Origin: Sanderia malayensis
Lineage: Eukaryota > Cnidaria > Scyphozoa > Semaeostomeae > Pelagiidae
Direction: 5' to 3'
Length of the DNA: 64,000 bases
Assembly: GCA_013076295.1 (NCBI GenBank)
Contig: RQOL01000663.1
Span: forward strand, 124,001 to 188,000
This document shows, piece by piece, positions 22,346-33,974 of the stretch (position 1 is its first letter; each line of letters opens with the position of its first letter). Under the pieces are notes generated by a model. The model searched no databases, was not told the origin of the DNA, and saw nothing but the letters and a program-made list of their open reading frames with translations. The position numbers and the translations under genes are program-made.

Positions 22346-22421
22346 ATCAGAGGTAAATACAGAGTCTTTACTACCTCCGGTTATCAGTATATTCGCCCCA
22401 GAAGGAAAGGCTTGCTGACTC

Positions 22422-25400
22422 TCAAAGACAAAAAGACAAAAGGGGAAGCAAGGATCTGCCATGTGGAATTGTCATGATAGCGGACTTAATCATGCCCTGC
22501 ATATCTTCAAAAGACTGTATATGAACAGGAAGGGTTAACTGCAAGGCACAGGTAGAGGCACTTGGTCGACATCTGCATCCTATATTGCAGTCATGTAGGA
22601 ATGCCAATGTAACAGTTCTCGGTAAACCCAGAGGAGGCATAGTCTATACCCCGGTAATGAACATAAACAAGGAAGATGGTGTGAATCCAATGCTGTTTTC
22701 TGAAACACAAAAAGCATAAAAGGAATGGCTATCACTGGCGTACAAAATGGGTACCCCTATCAGAACATCAAAAACATTTGCAAAAACTGGTCATCTATAT
22801 TTAGGCAGAACATTTGCTTTGAGACGGGCAAAATTATCGGAAACAACAAAGATTTTTCAGCAACGAAATAAAATTCCCTGAATTTTGTTCACGTATCATC
22901 TTTTTCCCGAGAAGTAGAGCAAGAGCTAAATCGAGCATTTTTGTCATCTCATCATAATCGCAGATGCCTCAGTGGTATCTCGGATATTGGTTTGTTCCCT
23001 CAGCCGTCGTTTGCCACAAAAACGTTTTTTGTTGAAGTAGGCCTACGGATTTTGCAGAATTTGATAGCATATACCGTAAATCCTTGAATAAGCCCCCAGG
23101 GGCTTATTTGCAAAAACAAGACTTTGGCCTGATAATTGTTTAATATTAACCAAAATAAAAGCTATGTGATGCAGATAATCAATACAGTTATTGATTTAAA
23201 CTTGCTGTTATTTGCAATACATTCACCAAACAACTTTAATGTCTGGAAACTTGTGTTCAAATCCTTGCAAATGATTATCAGGATGGGGCCTTATTTGAGG
23301 GGAGGGCTTATTCGAAGGTGGGGGCTTTTTCGAGGATTTACGGTATCTTGAAAAACGTTAGTTAATGATGACACACCTTGCGCTATAATAATAGGTAATA
23401 CTTCACTTGCAAATAACAAGGATTGACTAACCTGGCTCATCTGCAGCCAAAACCACATCTGTGAAAGACTTATAGGTATTGATTTCCATCTCCTTCCTGT
23501 TGCTCCCATCTGGACTGTAATCAACGACGACGTTGTCAAGGAAATCGTTGGCCCGTATCTTAAATATATCGTTCAATGGCGTGAAGACGGACTTAAACAC
23601 TTCATGGCACTTCCTAGCTGCTTGCAGAACCCCGAGGGTATCAGAGCCCTCTTGCAGCTGCTTTATCATTGGCAAAATAGGCTCCATGACTACCTTGTGG
23701 CTAAGAGATTTGAAAAATAAGTTATACAGGTTTGCCAAAAAATTGTTCAACATTTGATCAAATGTTCAAGAACAACGATAACATGAACGAAATCATGGGC
23801 AGATAACCCTGTCTACTTGAAAAGATTGCGAGACACCCAAAAGTTAGAAAATTGTCTGTAAGCATGTTCAAGTGAACGTCTAAGCTAAAATATCCATTTG
23901 TTATATACCTACTTCAAAATGTTTTCTTCGTTCTCAATCTTCTCTCTGGAAGGAATGCCTCTGTAACCCACATCTGATAACCCGTCTTCAATTTCCTCAG
24001 CATCAATTGTTTTCCTGAGTTCAGAATCTGTTTTGCATGATGAAAGCTAAAAACATATCAAAGATTTTGTATATTTGCAGTCATTGTGATTATGTATCAA
24101 ACAATTATATTTTATACAGTTCACACTAAATTGAATACACAAGGGTCCACAATATTCAAACTTTTGTGAAGATTTCACTCCTTTTATGGTCATTAGGAAG
24201 GAACATTGGCTCATGACCTGAAACAATGTAACTGTATATCCATGGTTCTAACCAATTTGGTGCAGGCCCACCATGCACCAGTGACAGGGCCATGGTCTCG
24301 CCAGCACATCTGTATTCTTTGGACACAGCAGCCAACATGTTTTTGCTTGGTATGTGCCCTCCCGCAGTCTCATAGAACAGTGATGAATGAATTTGATCTA
24401 AGAGGACTGCAATAAATGAAAAGAGATTTAGACCTTGTTTACAGGAGAGAGAATTGAATGTTTACACTAGAACCTTGCAACGGTTCCAAATGGCTCAGCT
24501 CCTGCAGTTGTTACGGGGGTATTCAATTTCAATTTTATCGAAACAAGTCAATTTCTTCCTTTTGAGTGCCACAAAAAACAAACAAGATGATCATTTTTAT
24601 TGGCCACAGCATAATTGCAAAATAGCCTCATTTCCTGAACGTTCTCATCTAGCTCAGTTCCATGCCGTCTTATGTCAAGCTGTCTTGTTTGAACATAAAT
24701 TTCAAATGTTTCATTCCTTTCTCAGAAAAAGGTATGGGACAGCCCAATGCTGCTCTGAAAGTGTGTGTGCAACATGATATTTGACTGGTCAAAATTAATC
24801 ACAATTGATCATATAAGCATCTTACTGTGGAAATAGAAGGTAATGTTGTGTGAAATAAACAAATAGGTAAAGATCTCAAACCTGAAAAGAATTCCCTCAA
24901 GGGACCAGCAGTGTCAATTGCCGCCTCACCAATGAATCTTACTTTCAACTTGGCATTTACGGAAAACTTCCTCCTATTTCTTATTTCACAGAAGTCTTTC
25001 CATGGACTTTTTCTGCGCACATCAAGTCTGTTTTCCTTCAACTCTTTCTCTATGTTGACTGAAAGGTGCTTAATTGCATCCTTTAAAGACAGTCCATCAT
25101 CCTGCAACTCCAGCGGACCATGCCATTCATCACCAGTTGCTGAAAAGAAAGGCTCCTCTTCATCTCAAAAACCAGACATGAGTTCATCATATACAATCAT
25201 GCTGCACGCATGTTGGCATGCTCATTCAATATTTCCTTGTCAAAGTAGAGATAACATATGGGGCATTCCTCTTGTGATGAACTGGATGGAATGCAGGTTG
25301 CCATTTTTGTATCAGTTTCAATATTTGATTGATATGGCATTCTTACTGGTCTTTCTTCATTTGATGAGCAAGATAGCACTATTTCAGGGCTCATACCAGA

Positions 25401-26616
25401 CTGGTTTGTATCAGAGATTCTAATGGAACTTCTTAAGGCAGGTTGGCTGTATGTTTGCATCATCAGCTTCTGATTCAGAGTCTGATATGGCAGGTTGAGA
25501 ATGAAGGGGAATGTATTCTCTTGATATAATATACAATGGACCTACTCCAGTCATATGCTTCAAAACTTTACCATTCCAAACCTTCTGATCCTGCCCTATC
25601 AACTTGTCGTTAACAGCCTTCATCAATTCAAAAGTTTTGCCTTGGCACAAAGCAAACTTATTTGCCAACTCAACAACAACCTTTTGAATGACATCCTGTT
25701 CTGACATTGCAGTATTTAGCGAGACAGCAAAAGATACAAAGCCATTTGAACAAAGTTCTTCCCCTGCTTTACCTCTTGGGACTTTACTAGCCTTTGGGTT
25801 TGGAACAAGGAAAATGTCCTTTAAAATTTCTTTAGATTTTTCTCCCTTCTCCTGGTATAATGCAGGACCTGTACCCTTTGATGTCCTCTTCTTTTTTCCT
25901 GCAGGTTCGTATTTGAGCCCTGACGGAAATAGAGAAGGGATTCATAAAATTATACTAGAAACAAAAATAAAAGTTTACAACAGAGAATCTAAAACTGATT
26001 GCAACCTGAACAATCATGTGTACCTAGATCATTTTGTACCATATAATTATTTGCACAATATGCTGGCATAACACAACAAGCTTGGGAATTCTGTACACCA
26101 CAGGTATGTGCTATGGCCCACCTCAATTCCAGACTGGTCAACATAATATACAACTTTCAAATTAGATAAACAAATCTAACATCTAACAGATAGACAGAGC
26201 CACGGAGGATCGTAAGTATTTACATTTTAGGCCTAGATAGTAGATAGATAGGCTAGACAAGACAGATAGAGGGTATTTACAGTGTGCATATGAGGAAATT
26301 TAGTCTGTTCTAAATCCAACATCGCTATGCATATTTTCAAAATGGAAACGAAACTCACCGAGTTGTTATGCGCACCACGCCAGGTTGCGTTATTGCTGGT
26401 GCCTGAAGTGGGCGTGGGCCTAACTGATGATGGTGTTGCTTGTGCTCCAGACGTTCTGACGACTGACGGGAACAGACTCGACAATGCATCACTGATCGAA
26501 TTGCTTGCGCTATAAGTTTGCTGGGCCGAAGGCTGATTTCGTAGCAACTCCACAAGCTGTTGGGCGGCCATCTTTGCTTCATGCACAGGTTGGGGATTCC
26601 TGCGTCTGTTCGACAT
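22422..26616 (-). pseudogene. HECT-domain E3 ubiquitin ligase-like gene (G2E3-like), multi-exon
   Basis: Exons read on the minus strand: 26616-26359 (MSNRRRNPQPVHEAKMAAQQ, donor GTGAGT); about 25919-25420 (SEQDVIQKVVVEL); 25463-25197 with a zinc module CPICYLYFDKEILNEHAN; about 25190-24890 with LKVRFIGEAAIDTAGPLREF (HECT N-lobe start); 24406 to about 24167 (CAGETMALSLVHGGPAPN); about 24050-23930; about 23760-23433; and 22640-22422 with RCRPSASTCALQLTLPVHI, the C-lobe carrying the active-site Cys. The domain order is that of a complete HECT ligase, which would accept ubiquitin from E2 as a thioester. Defects: a frameshift near 25440, a stop in SGF*DEEE near 25163, phase mismatch after exon 1, and TAG at 22644-22646 unless the final exon starts right after that AG. 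A MITE sits in the intron between the last two exons. Confidence 0.75.
23072..23345. mobile_element. MITE with CCGTAAATCC inverted ends, TA duplication
   Basis: The body 23074-23343 starts CCGTAAATCCTTGAATAAGC and ends with the near reverse complement GCTTTTTCGAGGATTTACGG; TA is present on both sides (23072-23073, 23344-23345). It lies in a HECT gene intron. The related larger element at 58360-58801 has CCGTATTTCCTC ends. Confidence 0.85.
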
Positions 26617-26639
26617 TGATTGACAGTTGACATTGATTG

Positions 26640-27843
26640 ATATGTTAAATTTTAAAAAAGAGGGTACTTGCTTGTGAAAAAAAATTCGATACTTATTCGA
26701 AAAAAGAGTATGGTGGTTGCTTGTGAAAAATGCAGTACTTCCTATCCTCCTATTTTTTCATGAAAGTTAAAGTAAGGTTTGAGAACACTAGATGTGACCA
26801 TGAGGTGCTACGTTTCTCTTGTGTGTCAAAGCCAAAGTGTGGTGAATTCTTATTTCAGACATGAATACAGCTCTGTAATTTTTTATTTCGATCAAAGGTA
26901 AATATATAACTATATACCATAACTATATAAGGTAAATATATTTTGTAGCTATGAAGTACTGTGTTTTTTGTTCAAAGTTACGTGTTTTTAGTAACAAGTA
27001 CTTTATTTTTCAATAAAGTATTTTTGACGCGTTTGGCACTTTCTAGGCAAAAATGGATCATATAGTGGCAATAAATCTCTGAAAACTCAATACTTTTGGT
27101 GAAAGGTTAGTGAAAAGCTAATTAATGTAAATCGTAAGTTAACTTAAACTTCACTAATATACATAGTTCATAACAGATGAGGTTTGATATTGGGCAATAA
27201 TTTCATTTGAATCAAAATGATGTAGGTAATACATTGTCATTTTAGCAGTTTCCCATTTCAGTCAATTATCATGAGGCAAGGCAATAGCCTGTCACAAAAG
27301 GCTAGTGAAATTAAAATGTGATTGAAACTTACCTAAAGAGAATTCTTTTTCCATGAGTTTGTTAAGGATTCTATTGACTTTTCATATATGTTGTAGTAAA
27401 TGTTTGTTTACGTCATTTGACAATTGCATGGTGTGCGTAGCAAACACTAGTGACATTGACAACTTTGGTTCAGCACTTCAGCATTTGTTTCACTAAGTAT
27501 CATATGGAAAAAAGAAATAATTAATAGTGCCAAATAATACAGGACAATAGAGCAATATGATAGTTGTGAAGCCGCATTGATTGATTCCCTTTGTGGATTA
27601 CTTCAAAAACATGTTTGAGATGCAAAGTCTGTGAACATTATATTTATGCTTTGCTACATAAATTGATGTACTAATAGAAAGAGGTAGGATAGAGATTGTT
27701 TATCAATTAGTGGAAACAAATTTTCCTGTTGTTGTAATATATTTTCATTGGCTTTCTGCACTTGTGCATTAAGAAGATGGTAAATTTCAATTGTTCAGTG
27801 TTCATGTAATGCATGAATTATTAATTAGATGACTTGACAGTGT
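26640..27843. other. AT-rich intergenic sequence, no gene recognised
   Basis: Low-complexity AT-rich DNA upstream of the HECT gene start with no ORF above background and no recognisable element ends. Confidence 0.5.
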
Positions 27844-27868
27844 GTGTATGTAACATCCACGTTATTTA

Positions 27869-27950
27869 ATAAATACAATAATAATAATAATAATAATGAC
27901 AATACTAATATTAATAATAATAATAATAATAGTAATAATAATAATAATGT
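27869..27950. repeat. (AAT)n microsatellite
   Basis: Interrupted AAT repeats giving an artefactual Asn-rich start to the following ORF. Confidence 0.95.
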
Positions 27951-27952
27951 TA

Positions 27953-28872
27953 ACAATACTTGTCCCCATTATGGTGCAAAGTATTTCAGAGAAGAGCTGA
28001 ACACCAGAAACAAGTACACAAAGTGCTGTCGCGATGGAGCTGTCACACTACCGCCAATACAGCCTCCACATGCAACAATGATGTCTCTCTTCCTTGGCGA
28101 TAAACAAGAAACATTTTGCAAGAGAATCGAATTTTCTTTCCAAATTCTGCCAATTCAATGTCACCATGGCAATGGCATCCTGAACAGCAATCCTACCGCA
28201 ATTTCCTGACAGGGGACCACCCGTGATAACAATACATGGCAGTGCATATCACAGAACAAGTACTTTCACATATTGTTCCTACTCTATTCACTCATTGTTT
28301 TTTTACATACCAAAATCTTTGTTTTTCATTTTTTCATTGTTGCCTAAAGACTTTTTATTAACTGACCGGCTTTTCTGTTTATCCCCCCTTTGTTCGTTAC
28401 AAGGGCAGCAGCCCAAATATGCTGAGCTCTACATCATGGATACAGCTGAAGCACTTGAGCACAGAACGAACAATCCCACCAATAAGAATCTGAACAAGGA
28501 CACCATCAAGAAGCTCCAAGACGAACTTCTTGCAGTCAATCCGTATGCTTAAGAATACAAGAACATAGGCATCATACTGCAACAACAACAGCAACAGGCG
28601 ACTGCAGCAAACAAGCCTGTTCCAACATTTGACATGATTATCACCTCAAGAGCCAGCCAGGATCGAAGATACAACACTCCAGCGTCAGAAATAGCAGCAA
28701 TCTACAGCACAAAAGTGGTGGTGCGCAAGATCCAAACGACAGAATCATGCACATTGAGATTGGTGACGGCCACTTGATTGACATCAAAGCAACCAATCCT
28801 GCAGCCGACCCGCTCATCTACCCGCTGCTGTTTCCGTTTGGTGAACACGGTTGGGGTAGTGTTGCGAAAGAA
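27953..28872 (+). pseudogene. Helitron Rep/helicase polyprotein, N-terminal domain fragment
   Basis: The frame after the AAT run reads NNTCPHYGAKYFREELN and KYTKCCRDGAVTLPPIQPP, the Cys/His-containing start of Helitron-like N-terminal domains. A second block at about 28400-28550 reads PKYAELYIMDTAEALEHR with NPTNKNLNKDTIKKLQDELL. It continues after a stop with FDMIITSRASQDRRYNTP and, in other frames, ATNPAADPLIYPLLFPFG, the typical YPLLFPFGE segment. The HUH nuclease and helicase are absent. This shows autonomous Helitrons exist or existed in the genome and could have mobilised the five non-autonomous units here. Confidence 0.75.
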
Positions 28873-29177
28873 CAATGCAACAATGCTTGCAACTATGGCA
28901 ACAATTAACCATAGTAATAATTGACCTTTGATTTTCATATATTCCTAATTTCGTGATCTCTTTAGTTGCACTTTGATTTTATTATTTCATAATTTTTAGT
29001 AGATAAGTGACTTGACTTATTTTGATTGGTAGAACTTAATCTTTAAACAATATTATTCCTTTTTTGGTAATTGTAGACATGTGTAACAATTATCGGTATA
29101 TAAACTTCTTCTCGTTGATTTTTAGTTAGTTGCATTTGTATTTGGCTTTTCGTTTGTAATAATAATAATATCTGTAG

Positions 29178-30321
29178 TTGAGTGACCGCGTCACGAGTAT
29201 TCAAGCCGATCATAACGATTTTATTGAAAGAAAGATTAAAGAGAAAAACGGAAGCACAAAAGACTCTTCTGTAAAGAAAGTAACTGTGAGTTTGTCGTAT
29301 ATTAATAATTGGTTCGCGTTGCACCTTCGTTCGTTGAACCCACTTGTAAAACCCCGTTTTAAGTGGTTTTACATAAGTGGTTTTACAGTAGAACACTTTT
29401 GGACGTCCCCTGACATCAACCCTCCATGTGAAGAATGGAAATTTCAAAGCATGTGGCCAGCTAGTTGTTGCAAGCATTGCAGCAACTAGCGTGTTTCAGC
29501 AACTTTTCAACCCAATAATTGATATGTATCTGATGAACACCTCACTGATAAGGACAAGGAGCATTTGGCAAGCATTGCTGCAAATGTAAATAGGAGCGTT
29601 GATGAAATCATTGATCATGGCTACACTGGTGTTATTGACTTCAGCCATGTAGAAGAGATCAAGGGATCAGTCGTGGTCAGTATAGTTAGTCAAAGATCAG
29701 TATTTTTGGGAGAGTTCATGGCAGGGTTAGATCTGTATGGATTTAAAGATATACTTTTCAGAAACAGAGATGTTTGCAAAAGTTCTTTTAGTGAAAGGTT
29801 GTGATGATGAAATGGTTTATGCAAATTATTTGTTTTCATTGCTGTATCCAAACTTCAACAAAGTAGGAAGCACATGGTGAACAGCAGAGGAGCAAACAAT
29901 GGACTTGTTTCAAGACTATCTGCTTCAGATCACCTGCCTCAGATTCTTGAAGATCACCGACAGGAAATCCAAAGCTACAGAAGTGCAGTTGCATGTAATT
30001 ACTCAGATGCTTCTGGTGAAGGAGATGAAAAAAGAGAATCTGGATGAGAAATTTGAGGAGATTAAACCAAGTCCAAGTGCAATTTTGCAATGGATAACAG
30101 GTAGCCCATACAAGCCACTTGATGGTGCTGAAGTAAATATTTGTGTGTTGTTCGATCATGAGTGTATGGACAGAAATCCAAACCATAAAATATGTTTTCC
30201 AGTTGTAAGTGCATGTGCAAAGGAAATTACATTACCCATTGCACACTTTAAGACTTCAGAGGAATTTAATTCACTGTTTTCCTTGGCTGTATCAAGGGCA
30301 AAAAGTTTTGAAAGCCCATGA
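29178..30321 (+). pseudogene. HECT-like gene, divergent C-lobe
   Basis: Pieces at 29178-29489, 29540-29804 and 29899-30321 form a degenerate multi-exon gene. The end reads ILQWITGSPYKPLDGAEV then CFPVVSACAKEITLPIAHF and SEEFNSLFSLAVSRA, which matches the layout of a HECT C-lobe (FxTGS ... PSASTCxxxLxLP ... F..A). The Cys in SACAKEITLP would be the catalytic one. An in-frame TGA follows VGSTW near 29878 and a frameshift lies near 29790. The first piece (29178-29489) is not recognised and may belong to another gene. Confidence 0.5.
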
Positions 30322-30324
30322 CCT

Positions 30325-30833
30325 ATCAGAAATTGAACCAACTGGGCAAAGTATGGTGTGTTTTTCCCGCCATAAATGAAATGCTTAAATTTTCGTATAC
30401 TTTGTGCTTTTTCGACACAAGGTTGCATATTTTGCCATCCAAATTTTCACACTGCGAATTTTTAATGCCTCAAATTTTCAAAACCTCAGATTTTTACGTT
30501 TATTATTAATATTTGTGTAACCTTTTTTGATGATAGTTTGATTGATGATTTTTGCTCGAAACATTGACCATCTCATTTTTTGCATCCTCAAATCGTGGTC
30601 ACTTTCAATTTTTTGGATGCTCAAATTATGGTCACTTTCCTCCCTCTGTTCCCTGTGACAAATATTTGCAAATATTACAGGGAATCCCCAGCTTGAAAAA
30701 TTTTTTTCTTTGAATAGAATTGTGGCCTCATTTTGGGCCCAGTCCAGCATCTTTCTTTTTGGAGAAAACCAACCACTTGATTGAGAAAACCCATGTTGCA
30801 TACGTATGCTATGAGACTAAATGTTGCATACAT
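30325..30833. other. No gene recognised
   Basis: Sequence between the HECT-like remnant and the integrase-type fragment, with no ORF or element end that I can support. Confidence 0.5.
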
Positions 30834-31295
30834 ATGGATACGGAATTAGTAGCAGAAAGATTTCGTAGCATGGCTCTCCAAATAACGAGAATTTTGGAAG
30901 GGCCTATTGATTTGGATACAGTCGAGGGTGTTACCTTTCAAGTGGAACAGCTCTATCAACATGCCTTGAGGGTATCGCATTTGGTGCATCACCAGGCAAG
31001 TGTCGAGTTTCCACAGCGCTTGATACATGACCTGCATTTGCGTTTCGCTGCATTGGAAGCACTGGAAAGTCGAATAGAAATGCAGGATGTGACATATACA
31101 ACTCCAAATCAGAGAACCGGGGCAAGAGGGAGACCAAAGTTTCTTATCAGGAGAGCCCAATTGTTGCACTTTGTAGAATGCGGCTTCACAGTTCCTAAAA
31201 TGGCAGATATGCTTGGGGTGTCAAAAAGGACAATTGAACGCCAGCTACATGATGAAAGCATATCATTGAGAGATAGTTTCACTGGTTTGGTTTGA
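30834..31295 (+). pseudogene. N-terminal fragment of an IS3EU-like integrase-core transposase
   Basis: 154 codons starting MDTELVAERFRSM. The first ~100 residues form a helical, weakly conserved domain; GARGRPKFLIRRAQLL and VPKMADMLGVSKRTIERQ form a helix-turn-helix corresponding to GRRRLEITKDQLEYL / [15 protein letters not shown] in the better copy at 32402-33970. It is followed by a frameshifted piece (NEQELDNIV, then SCGSTCSLQRV) and then lost. It is a truncated paralogue, not a 5' exon of the neighbour, because that copy has its own N-terminus. Confidence 0.65.
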
Positions 31296-31299
31296 ATGA

Positions 31300-32218
31300 G
31301 CAGGAGCTGGATAATATTGTGTAAACAATTAAAGAAAATTTTCCAAGTTGTGGGTCAACCTGTTCCTTGCAAAGAGTATCAATTCCGTTGTTTTCTTTAC
31401 CCTATAGCAATAATAATGATCTAAGAATAGTGGGTGATTTCGGTCAGGTGCCTTTTCTCTGCTAAAATTTTTCACAAGATATGGTCACTTCTGAAGTTTA
31501 ATTGTGTAATATCATATTTAATCCCTTAAAATGAAAGTAGCTGCACCACCCAAGCACAGCAATGTCAAAACATGGTCTCTGGTTTCATGTATAAGAGCAC
31601 ACAATAAGCTAAATAGAACAAAAATAAATACTATAAGCTGGTTGATAATCAGTTCAATATAAGTATGCAGCATGTTTGATGCAGCATGTTTGATGCAGCA
31701 ACTTTGGTGGCACTACAATGCGGATTGATGACTAACAAAGGAATTGCATTTCTCATGGATGAAGGAGAGCAAGAAGAATACGGCATGGAAGAATGCAGGG
31801 GAATTTTGAAGATATGTTCACGTTTGCCACACATTCAATCTTCTGGATTCAATTCTGATTCTCGCATGGCACACAGAGATATGAGATGCATTAAAAAAGC
31901 CACACGAAAGGCTGTTTGGGATATGGGGGTCTGTTGTGGTCAAAATACAACACACCCCTTGAATTATTATTTTCTTTAAAGACAATAATTTTTACTTCAT
32001 GGTAAATAATTGTTTCATAAACGTAATTAATTTTATCTGTTTGTCCTGCAGTTATAAACTTTAAACTCCCCCGGACTTATTTTTATCTGTTTCCTCAAAA
32101 TTATTAAACTCATATGTTCAGAATTATTGTTTCTGTTCACATGATAAATATTGTGTTTTTAAAATTATTTTTTCTTTTTTTCATAATTAATTTTAACTGT
32201 TTGTTCTTTAATTTTTCG
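31300..32218. other. Mostly noncoding; one unrecognised ORF
   Basis: An ORF at 31686-31979 (97 codons, MFDAATLVALQCGLMTNKG) has no motif I recognise. AT-rich sequence otherwise. Confidence 0.4.
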
Positions 32219-32289
32219 TATCCAAGGCTGAGTTTCCCGTATCTAAGGCTGAGTTTCCCGTATCTAAGGCTGAGTTTCCCGTATCCAAG
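32219..32289. repeat. 21-bp tandem repeat upstream of the integrase-type ORF
   Basis: Just over three copies of GTATCTAAGGCTGAGTTTCCC with one or two substitutions. Confidence 0.9.
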
Positions 32290-32401
32290 ATTGAACCAAA
32301 TCAAGGCTAGCCTCGATTTCAGATTATTTCTCGCGCTTTTTTGCTTTCATGTTTCCTGAACAACCAAAGCAAATAACCAAAACAAACGCTGTTTCTCCAA
32401 A

Positions 32402-33970
32402 ATGCCTCTCAGAAGACGAAGAACCAGAACTGTTATCAGGGAAGGAAATCAGCGCGGCTTCCTTCTGTTTCTGCAAAATCTCAAAGGAATTTTAGCCATT
32501 TTTATACCAGATGATTTATTATCTTTATCTTCAGAGTCTCTTATAGCTATAAAGAATCGTCTGTTGGACGCGTCAGCAACGTTGACATTCCTCTGCAATG
32601 ACCAGGCCTTAAATAGTGGATCCACCAGCTTAAGCACCAACGCCGAAGATATTATCTTGCCTCTGCAGCAGCTCAGGCAATCGTTGCATGCAATTATAGA
32701 TTTTGAGTTTGTGTTGATTGAGAAGAATACAGATGCTCCTAATTACAGTGACCCTTTTGATTTGGCATATTCTACCAAAAGTAGTGCACAAGAAGGACCT
32801 GGTCGCAGGAGACTTGAAATTACAAAAGATCAACTTGAGTACTTGCGTTCTTTCTACTTTTCTTGGTAAAAGATTGCAAATTTATTGGGGGTGAGTGTCT
32901 CTACACTGCAGCGACGTCGAAGGGAATTCGGTTTGGAAGAAAGATTTGAAAGATATTCTGCTATATCTGACGATCAACTTGACACCATATATACTGAGTT
33001 AACAAACTCTATTGGCAGTGGAATTATCACACCAAACATTGGAAGGAGACGCTTTATTGGAGCCTTGCGTAGTAGAGGCTTGAATGTCCAACGTTGGAGA
33101 GTAAATGAATGTATCAGAAGAGTGGATCCAGTTGGCACTACACTACGATGGAGATTGGTAATCCAACGGAGAAAATATTATGTGCCTACCCCGAATAGTT
33201 TGTGGCACATTGACTCAGCTCATAAGCTTATCAAGTACAAAATGATTGTACATATGTGCATTGATGGCAAAACAAGGGTGATCATGTATGCTCATTGCTG
33301 CAATAACAATAAAGCAGAGACTGTTTTATCATTGTTTGAAGATGCTGTACAGCACTGGGGACTTCCATCACGTGTTAGATGTGACTATGGAATGGAGAAC
33401 TATCATGTTGGGGAGTACATGATCAAAAATCGTGGTGAAAATAGAGGAAGTATCATAACAGGGTCTTCTGTTCACAATTGTAGAGTAGAAAGAACACACA
33501 GGGATGTGTATGCTGGAGTTTTGTTTTTCTATTCACGAATTTTTCAACAACTGGAGGACTCTTCTGACTTGGATGTCTTAAATGACATCGACATTTACTG
33601 CCTACATCATATCTACATCCCCAGGATCCAAAATTCACTGAACGAGTTTTTAATGCAAATGAATAGTCGCCCTGTATCTTCAGAGAGAAACTTGTCACCC
33701 CTTCAAATGTGGCAACAAGGGATGCTTGAGAACATGAACTCTGACCATACGGCCTTGGCAGGAAGTGAACTTGAGGATTTTGGAATAGAACCAAATGGTG
33801 TCATTTCAATAGAAGATGACGATTACCAAGTAAATGTGGCAACTCCAAACATTACTCTTACAGAAGAGCAAAAAAGAGCTTTGCCAGACCCACATTTTGA
33901 TGACCAAAATCAAGGAAAAACATCTTTTGCACAATGCAAATATGCAGTTGAAACCTTCCTCAGTACCTAA
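32402..33970 (+). pseudogene. IS3EU-like DNA transposase with rve-type integrase core, one in-frame TAA
   Basis: A 522-codon frame from ATG 32402 is interrupted only by TAA at 32867-32869 (SW*KIANLLG). The N-terminal ~150 residues are helical, then a helix-turn-helix ([20 protein letters not shown]), then the integrase core: [11 protein letters not shown] (first Asp), VRCDYGMEN (second Asp) and [11 protein letters not shown] (Glu) make the DDE triad, with SPLQMWQQG at the end of the core. About 80 acidic/polar residues follow. I know this arrangement from IS3EU-type elements common in fish and cnidarians; a host-domesticated integrase is an alternative. No terminal repeats were identified. 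The single stop is consistent with CAA to TAA. Apart from it the protein looks intact. Confidence 0.75.
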
Positions 33971-33974
33971 CCTC

